Positions 58,962 through 64,000 of a stretch of 64,000 nucleotides of DNA are shown piece after piece. This stretch comes from Nocardioides caldifontis. Lineage in GTDB: Bacteria > Actinomycetota > Actinomycetes > Propionibacteriales > Nocardioidaceae. How positions within the stretch are numbered: position 1 is the first letter of the stretch; the number at the start of each line of letters is the position of its first letter. The position numbers and the translations under genes were made by a program. The stretch covers positions 1 to 64,000 of the forward strand of contig NZ_ML701736.1 of assembly GCF_008087345.1 (NCBI RefSeq), written 5' to 3'. A model generated the notes under the pieces. The model did not search any database. It had not been told where the DNA came from and saw nothing but the letters and a program-made list of their open reading frames with translations.

Positions 58962-59579
58962 ATGGACACCAGCACCGTTCCCGCACGTGCCGCAGCCCTC
59001 GCCGGCGCGCTGGCGACCGTCGGCGTCGTCGGCGTCGTCGCCGGAGAGGTCACGATCGGCACCGACTTCATGGAGACCACCGCAGCCCAGCTGCTCGGCT
59101 GGTGCGGCTTCGCCGCTGCCTGCGCCCTGGTCCTCGGGGTGGCCGGGCTCCGCGACCACCTCACCGATGCGCGGGAGCAGGGGTGGGCGGCCGTCCTGCT
59201 CCTCGGCACTGCCGCCACCACCGGTGCCGCGGCCACCCTGGCGTTGGTCGTGCCCGCTCTCGCCGAGCGGGCCCCGGACGTCGCCACCGACCCGCCGGCC
59301 GCGGTGCCGGCGACGTTCATCCTCAGCGGCGTGGTGATGGGGATCAGCGGGATCGCGATGACGCTGCGGATCCGGTCGGCGGTGCCGTCGCTGCCCCGGC
59401 CGGTGTTCCTGCTGATGCTGGTCGGCTCGGTCGTCGCGATCCTCCCGCTGCCGTCGCGGTTCTTCCTGCTGGCGTTCGGGATCGCGGCCCTGCTCGGCCA
59501 CCTGGGGACTGTGCATGGGACGCACCTCACGTCGGGTGCGCGTGTCCACCCGGACACCGCGGGCACGCTCGCCCCATGA
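58962..59579 (+). CDS. Membrane protein divergent from two-component module 2
   Basis: This 205-residue protein has five or six hydrophobic segments. The ATG follows CCAGGAGGA. It is the source of the 113-bp copy at the start of the window (59140-59252). Its stop overlaps the next gene (ATGA, 59576-59579), so it is co-translated with the CsbD-like gene. By layout it parallels the protein at 56370. Function unknown. Confidence 0.7.
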   Translation: MDTSTVPARAAALAGALATVGVVGVVAGEVTIGTDFMETTAAQLLGWCGFAAACALVLGVAGLRDHLTDAREQGWAAVLLLGTAATTGAAATLALVVPALAERAPDVATDPPAAVPATFILSGVVMGISGIAMTLRIRSAVPSLPRPVFLLMLVGSVVAILPLPSRFFLLAFGIAALLGHLGTVHGTHLTSGARVHPDTAGTLAP

Positions 59580-60112
59580 CCCACGACAAGGACACCGCAG
59601 CAGAGGCACGCGAGGGGCTCTTCGACAGCGTCGCCGGCAAGGTCAAGGAGGTCGCCGGGGCCGTCGGCGGCAACAGCGACCTCGTCCAGGAGGGCCAGCT
59701 CCAGCAGGAGGAGGCCCGCAACCGCAAGGAGGCCGTCGCCGAAGAGGCGATCGCCGACGCCAAGCGCGAGGAGGCCACCGAGGAGTACCGCCAGGAGGCC
59801 CGCGAGGCCGCCGGGACGAGGGACGCCGCGCGCGCGCACGCCGAGCGGGCCGGGGCCGAGGCCGACCGGCAGCGCGCCGCCGACCAGCAGGCCGCCGAGC
59901 GCGAGGCGACGCTCCAGGAGGCTGCGGGACGCGAGGCGGCCGAGGAGCGGGCGGACGACCTCGCCGAGGCACGGCTGCGCGAGGCGGAGCGGATCGAGGC
60001 CGGCGCCGACCGCACCGCGGCACAGGGTGCCGCCGAGAGCGGGCGCCTCGAGCGCGAGGCGGCGGCGGCCGAGCAGCAGGCGGCGCGACTCCGCGCCCAG
60101 GACGGAAAGTGA
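59576..60112 (+). CDS. CsbD-like N-terminus with long Ala/Glu coiled coil
   Basis: This 178-residue protein starts at an ATG overlapping the previous stop. Residues ~14-40 (GLFDSVAGKVKEVAGAVGGN, then SDLVQEGQLQ) match the start of CsbD-like stress proteins. The remainder is an Ala/Glu/Arg-rich coiled coil with repeated EREA/EEA patterns. CsbD-type proteins rise under stress, and their activity is unknown. It is translationally coupled to the next gene (GTGA). Confidence 0.7.
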   Translation: MTHDKDTAAEAREGLFDSVAGKVKEVAGAVGGNSDLVQEGQLQQEEARNRKEAVAEEAIADAKREEATEEYRQEAREAAGTRDAARAHAERAGAEADRQRAADQQAAEREATLQEAAGREAAEERADDLAEARLREAERIEAGADRTAAQGAAESGRLEREAAAAEQQAARLRAQDGK

Positions 60113-60750
60113 GCACCCAGATGATCAGCAACCTCATCGCCCTTCCCTACGAGATCGCCCGCCGCCCGGTGGCGGCCGTGGGGGAGCGGCTCCCCGAGAC
60201 CGTCGCGAACCGGGTCGGGCTCGCCCTCGGCTCCGCCGACAAGGTTGCCGGCGCCCTGCTCCGCAACCCCGCGCTCACGCGCCGAGGCGGCGAGGAGATC
60301 GACCGGGCGAGCCGGTTCCTCGAGGCCACCCGCCTCGAGGAGGAGGCAGAGCGGAAGCGTGAGCAGGCGCAGGAGACCGCGGCAGCGACACGCAGTGAGG
60401 CGGCCGCGAAGCGCGCGAGCGCCCAGGAGCGCGCTGCGGACGGGCTCGAGGACGCCGACGCCGTCGAGGCCCGTGGCAAGCAGGAGGCCGAGCGGCGCGC
60501 CGACGAGGCCGCCGCGAGGAAGAAGGCCGCCGCCGCGAAGCGGGCCGCCGCCCGCAAGACGGCAGCCGAGCAGCGCCGACAGTCCGCCGAGTCGGCCGCC
60601 GACGCGAAGCAGAAGAGCGCCCAGCGGCGCGCGACGGCCCAGCTCGACGACGCCCGCGAGGACCAGCGCAGCGCCCAGGAGACGCGGGCCGAGGCCGACC
60701 AGCTCGACGAGCTGGTCGACGCCAAGAAGGGGGAGCGCCGCCAAAGGTGA
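60109..60750 (+). CDS. Coiled-coil Ala/Arg/Lys-rich protein
   Basis: This 213-residue protein starts at GTG 60109, overlapping the previous stop. ATG 60121 is an alternative. A short ordered N-terminus (MISNLIALPYEIARRPVAAVG) precedes a long basic coiled coil rich in AAARKKAAAAKRAAARK-type repeats. It resembles heparin-binding or envelope-associated coiled coils of actinobacteria but has no diagnostic motif. It closes a three-gene unit beginning at 58962. Confidence 0.6.
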   Translation: MSTQMISNLIALPYEIARRPVAAVGERLPETVANRVGLALGSADKVAGALLRNPALTRRGGEEIDRASRFLEATRLEEEAERKREQAQETAAATRSEAAAKRASAQERAADGLEDADAVEARGKQEAERRADEAAARKKAAAAKRAAARKTAAEQRRQSAESAADAKQKSAQRRATAQLDDAREDQRSAQETRAEADQLDELVDAKKGERRQR

Positions 60751-60814
60751 GCTGAGCTGACCGACAGTCAGATCCGACCGTCAGCCCACCGAGCGCCCGT
60801 GCCACACTCACGCC

Positions 60815-62473
60815 GTGGCCATGGCACTACGGGAGGTGCTCGACCTGCCGGTTCTCAGACGAGCCAGCCCTATCGTCGTGGCCGGCGCAGACCGGCTGGA
60901 CAATGCGGTCCGCTGGCTCCACGTCTCTGAGCAGGTGGACGTTGCAACCTTCCTCTCCGGCGGAGAGCTGCTGCTGACTACCGGGATGCTGCTGGGCCAC
61001 GACCTAGACCTGCAAGAGCGGTTCGTCACGCGCCTGGCCGAAGCGGGAGTCGCCGGTGTTGCGGTCCGCCTCGGGGGCGCGCTTCATGACGTGCCGTCCC
61101 TCATGCGCGAACGTGCCGATCAACTGGGGGTGCCGCTCGTCGTCTTGCGGCACCGCATCGCGTTTGCCGACGTCATGGAAGAGGTCCACCGAGCGCTCGT
61201 GGGCGAGCAGGCCACGCTGCTACGTCGTGCCGCCGACCTCCGGAACGAGTTCAACGACCTGGTGCTGCAGGAACGCAGCGTCGAGGAGGTGATCGATCGG
61301 CTCGTGGAGCTGGTCGGGGGGAGCGTTGTCGTCGAGGATGCGGCCCGCCGGCCCCTGCACGCGGCGGGGAACCTCGGTCGGGAACTGGACCCTGACTTCT
61401 GGAGGCGGCACTCACGGGTGGGGCACGCAGACGATCCGGCGCCGCTCACGGTGTCCATCGTCGAGGAGGACGGAGGCTGTGTCTGGGTGCCGTTGCAGAT
61501 GCGGCAGGAGGAGCCCTGGGGTCGGCTCCACCTGCTTCGTGCCGGGCCTCCTTTCGACGAGCTGGACCGGATGGCTGTCGAGCGCGCCGCTACCGCCGTG
61601 GTGCTCTCGGCGAGCTCTGCTCGCACGACGGTCCTCGGGCAACCGGCGGCAGACGCCTTGTTCAGCGACCTCATCGATCACGGTCGCGGCGGCGCCGAGC
61701 GGTTCAGGCGACGGGCACGGAGCCACGGCTTCTCACTCGACGCAGCGACGGCTGTGCAGGCTCTGGCCATGACACGCGTCGCAGGCGCCCGGTGCGCCGC
61801 GACGTCCGCGGACGAGACTTCACCGAGCCGGGCCCTCGAGGCTGCGGCCAGGTCGTTGCCCGGCGACGAGGAGCGGCTGACGGGCTGGTACGGCGACACG
61901 CTGGTCGTTCTCACGGCCGACCCAGCCTCGGGCGACATCACATTTCTGGACGATCTCGAGGGGGCCCTCGGTCAGAGGATCGGCGTCGGGATCAGCGACA
62001 TTCTCCCCAACGGATCTGCCCGTGAGGCGGTACTGCAGGCGTTGGAGGCCTCGCGGGTAGCGGTCCAGCCGCTCGCCGGCTCGCGGCTGCGGCGCTTCGG
62101 TGACCTGGGCCTCGACGGGCTTCTCTCTTCCGCGGGAAGTGACCCTGCCCTGGCCCGTTTCGTCGAGGGCGAGCTCGGTCCTCTGCTCGCGTGGGACGCC
62201 TCTCGAGTAGACGGGGAAAGAGCCACCGCCGAAAGACCACTCCTGCCCGTGCTCGACGCCCTCCTGCGCGCGAACGGTCGAGTGGCTCGCGCCGCGGCGG
62301 AGCTCGGCGTGGACCGCCGTACGCTGGCGTCCCGGGTGCGGGTGCTCGAGGAGCTCCTTGACGCAGACCTCGAGTCCTACGACTGTCGGCTCCGGCTGGG
62401 CGTCGCCCTCCGCTCCCTCCGGATGCTGGAGACGCACGACATGCCGCAGGGGGGCCAGCCGCCTACGACGTGA
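60815..62473 (+). CDS. PucR-family transcriptional regulator
   Basis: This 552-residue protein begins at GTG 60815. ATG 60821 is also possible and neither has a ribosome-binding site. The N-terminal PucR domain contains LREVLDLPVLRRASPIVVAG and ELLLTTGMLLG. A central GGDEF-like/CdaR region follows, and the C-terminal PucR helix-turn-helix is LLRANGRVARAAAELGVDRRTLASRVRVLEEL. Such regulators control purine, polyamine or amino-acid catabolism. It lies 152 bp upstream of a polyamine-type transporter on the same strand and probably activates it. Confidence 0.88.
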   Translation: MAMALREVLDLPVLRRASPIVVAGADRLDNAVRWLHVSEQVDVATFLSGGELLLTTGMLLGHDLDLQERFVTRLAEAGVAGVAVRLGGALHDVPSLMRERADQLGVPLVVLRHRIAFADVMEEVHRALVGEQATLLRRAADLRNEFNDLVLQERSVEEVIDRLVELVGGSVVVEDAARRPLHAAGNLGRELDPDFWRRHSRVGHADDPAPLTVSIVEEDGGCVWVPLQMRQEEPWGRLHLLRAGPPFDELDRMAVERAATAVVLSASSARTTVLGQPAADALFSDLIDHGRGGAERFRRRARSHGFSLDAATAVQALAMTRVAGARCAATSADETSPSRALEAAARSLPGDEERLTGWYGDTLVVLTADPASGDITFLDDLEGALGQRIGVGISDILPNGSAREAVLQALEASRVAVQPLAGSRLRRFGDLGLDGLLSSAGSDPALARFVEGELGPLLAWDASRVDGERATAERPLLPVLDALLRANGRVARAAAELGVDRRTLASRVRVLEELLDADLESYDCRLRLGVALRSLRMLETHDMPQGGQPPTT

Positions 62474-62483
62474 CCGCGGTCAC
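62470..62483. promoter_or_regulatory. CRP/GlxR-like palindrome before the polyamine-type transporter
   Basis: GTGACCGCGGTCAC is a perfect palindrome of the GTGA-N6-TCAC type. Its first bases include the pucR stop codon. The same 14 bases form the core of the palindrome ahead of tctC (9512-9525). It lies 143 bp upstream of the binding-protein start, a suitable distance for activation. Confidence 0.5.
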
Positions 62484-62549
62484 GAACGTGACGCGGCGGG
62501 CGGGCACCTGTCACACCTGGGTCATCTCGGGCAGGTCGAGTCACAGGTA

Positions 62550-62606
62550 CGGTTCCGGCGGAACCGACGACCGGCGCCCTTCGGAAGGGCGAGACGCTGG
62601 GGCGTC
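62550..62606 (+). promoter_or_regulatory. Structured leader: three consecutive hairpins
   Basis: CGGTTCC-ggc-GGAACCG (62550-62566), CGCCCTTC-G-GAAGGGCG (62575-62591) and GACGC-TGGG-GCGTC (62593-62606, touching its neighbour) are three perfect stems of 7, 8 and 5 bp in 57 bases. They end 7 bases before the GGGAGAGGAG ribosome-binding site of the binding-protein gene. No named riboswitch consensus was recognised. The middle stem has almost no loop and would be weaker as RNA. Confidence 0.55.
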
Positions 62607-62625
62607 GCGCGGGAGAGGAGAGCTC

Positions 62626-63750
62626 GTGACGGGTGCACAAAGGCGAATGGTCAACCGGCGGTCCGTCCTCCTGGGAGGGCTGGCGGCAGCGGCCACCATG
62701 GGGCTGGCGGCGTGCGGAGACGACACCAAGACGGCGGCCGCAGGGAAGAGCGCGAAGGCGACTGTGAAGCCGAAGCCCGACGGCGACCTCACCTGGTTCA
62801 GCTGGGCCGACTATGTGGCACCCGAGGTCGTCGAGGGCTTCGAGAAGGAGTATGGCGTCAAGGTCACCTTTGACGCCTTCGACTCCGACGACACCATGCT
62901 GCAGAAGCTCGCCGCGGGGCTGCCGTACGACCTGGTGACCACCAACAGCGCCTACATGTACCGTGCGATCCAAGGTGGGCTGCTCCTTCCTCTCGAGATC
63001 TCGGCCCTCAAGAACGGCGGCGAGATCCTCCCGTACTTCGAGAAGCCGGCCTACGACAACGGTGATCAGCTCCACTCCGTGCCCTACAGCGGTGGACCGA
63101 CCGGGATCGTGTACCGGACCGACCAGCTCACCGGGACCGAGTCGTGGGACGACCTCTGGGAGCTGGGCGAGGACGGCAAGGTGTTCGTCCTCGACTACGT
63201 GGAGGATGCGATCGGCGCGTCCTTGCTCCGGCTCGGCTACGACCTCAACTCCGCCGACGCGGCTGAGGTCGAGGAGGCCACCAACGAACTCGTCGCGCTG
63301 AAGCCGCGACTCGGCGGGATCTCGAACGACACGCGCAACAACATGAGCACCGGCAACGCCTATATCCACCAGGCATGGTCCACCGACGCATACGCGGTGA
63401 TGACCGACGGCAAGTACGCCGACAAGATCGCCTTTCAACAGACCACCGAGGACGGCGTGCCGTTCGGCATGGATCTGTTGTCGATCGGCGCGAACGCCAA
63501 GGCGCCGGGAACTGCGATGGCGATGATCGACTGGCTGCTCCGTCCGGAGAACCAGGAGAAGAACGTCACCTACATCGGTCAGCTCGCCGGCACCCGGACC
63601 GGTGACGAGGTCTACCGCGACGTCGTCAAGGACATCCCGAGCCTGCAGGTCCCCGAGAACTTCTACGAGACGGCTCAGTGGCGCGACTCGTTGGAGGGCG
63701 AGCGCCTCCAGCTCTGGACCCAGAGCTGGAACCGGTTCAAGGCTTCCTGA
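62626..63750 (+). CDS. PotD/PotF-like polyamine-type ABC transporter binding lipoprotein
   Basis: This 374-residue extracytoplasmic solute-binding protein starts at GTG 62626 behind GAGAGGAG. The N-terminus carries a basic n-region, hydrophobic core and lipobox (GLAACGDD), so it is a lipoprotein. The mature part has the PotD/PotF pattern: LTWFSWADYVAPEVVEGFEKEYG, PYDLVTTNSAYMYRAIQ, PYSGGPTGIVYRTDQL and a C-terminal MAMIDWLLRPENQ. Ligands of the family are putrescine, spermidine or related cations. It leads the transporter operon, with a permease gene 11 bp downstream. Confidence 0.9.
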   Translation: MTGAQRRMVNRRSVLLGGLAAAATMGLAACGDDTKTAAAGKSAKATVKPKPDGDLTWFSWADYVAPEVVEGFEKEYGVKVTFDAFDSDDTMLQKLAAGLPYDLVTTNSAYMYRAIQGGLLLPLEISALKNGGEILPYFEKPAYDNGDQLHSVPYSGGPTGIVYRTDQLTGTESWDDLWELGEDGKVFVLDYVEDAIGASLLRLGYDLNSADAAEVEEATNELVALKPRLGGISNDTRNNMSTGNAYIHQAWSTDAYAVMTDGKYADKIAFQQTTEDGVPFGMDLLSIGANAKAPGTAMAMIDWLLRPENQEKNVTYIGQLAGTRTGDEVYRDVVKDIPSLQVPENFYETAQWRDSLEGERLQLWTQSWNRFKAS

Positions 63751-63761
63751 CCGGTCTTGAC

Positions 63762-64000
63762 ATGACGAGGCGTGACGGGAGGGGACTCTGGGCCGCGATG
63801 CTGGCGCCGAGCTCCCTCGTGCTGCTCCTGCTCTTCCTGGCCCCCTTGGCCATGCTGGCGGCGTACTCGTTCGGCACCGTCGACGTCCTCGGCCGGCCTC
63901 AGCTGGGCTTCACCCTGGACAACTACGAGCAGGCGGTTCAGGGATACAACCTGGCGATCGTGGCCCGTACGGTCTGGTACGCCGCCGCGGCGACCGCGAT
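63762..64000 (+). CDS. ABC transporter permease (PotB-like), cut by the window end
   Basis: The frame starts at ATG 63762 and runs off the window after 79 complete codons. It begins with a basic segment, then a strong membrane helix (SLVLLLLFLAPLAMLAAYSFG) and a periplasmic stretch with LGFTLDNYEQAVQ, the usual start of PotB/PotH-type permeases. It is the first membrane subunit of the polyamine-type transporter. The second permease and ATPase should lie beyond the window. Confidence 0.82.
   Translation, partial: MTRRDGRGLWAAMLAPSSLVLLLLFLAPLAMLAAYSFGTVDVLGRPQLGFTLDNYEQAVQGYNLAIVARTVWYAAAATA

Overview
The window is high-GC actinobacterial DNA. It uses many GTG starts, 4-bp ATGA/GTGA stop-start overlaps are common, and tail-to-tail genes are tightly packed. 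Several families point to Nocardioides or a close relative in the Propionibacteriales: a DUF222/HNH protein, an nrdR-nrdJ pair, FCD regulators, a YhhN protein and NarL-type two-component pairs. This genus call is an inference from gene content. No rRNA, tRNA or CRISPR array was recognised.

Layout. Bases 1-113 repeat 59140-59252 exactly and run into a 71-base C tract, which looks like a contig-end artefact. 0.25-1.9 kb holds three overlapping genes ending in a YtxH-like membrane protein. 1.9-7.2 kb is a minus-strand hydrolytic operon (P1 peptidase, CocE-type hydrolase, MFS exporter) with a divergent deacetylase-family gene. 7.2-12.6 kb is a tricarballylate-type catabolic locus: tcuA-like flavoprotein plus FCD regulator, divergent from tctCBA. 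12.6-17.4 kb holds a YhhN protein, a small membrane protein and nrdR-nrdJ with paired NrdR boxes.

17.9-37.7 kb is the standout. It is a foreign-looking block of six large genes that reads as a composite DNA-modification/restriction defence system. First come an Eco57I/PglX-like adenine methyltransferase and a PLD-SNF2 helicase. After a hairpin come an SF1 helicase, a NERD-pseudokinase-kinase-DptF-like fusion, a DptG-like protein and a giant HerA/DptH-like ATPase. There is no PglZ, DndACDE or DrmABC, so no named system fits completely. The right edge of the block lies in what looks like a truncated pnuC, whose normal partner nrtR is intact next to it.

37.9-43.7 kb continues as an accessory zone: nrtR, an ADP-ribosylglycohydrolase fused to a dual-specificity phosphatase, a phosphorothioate-DNA-dependent HNH endonuclease, a NERD membrane protein, a 37-residue zinc ribbon, and a coiled-coil protein ending in a RelE-like domain.

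43.9-60.8 kb is ordinary actinobacterial content: a MalT-like LuxR regulator with membrane proteins, a DUF222/HNH protein, a decayed doxX, Uma2, DUF4112, VOC, deaminase and methyltransferase genes, then two successive two-component modules, each divergent from a small membrane-protein gene, and CsbD-like/coiled-coil proteins. 60.8-64 kb holds a PucR regulator and the start of a polyamine-type ABC transporter (binding protein, then a permease cut by the window end) behind a structured leader and a CRP-like palindrome.
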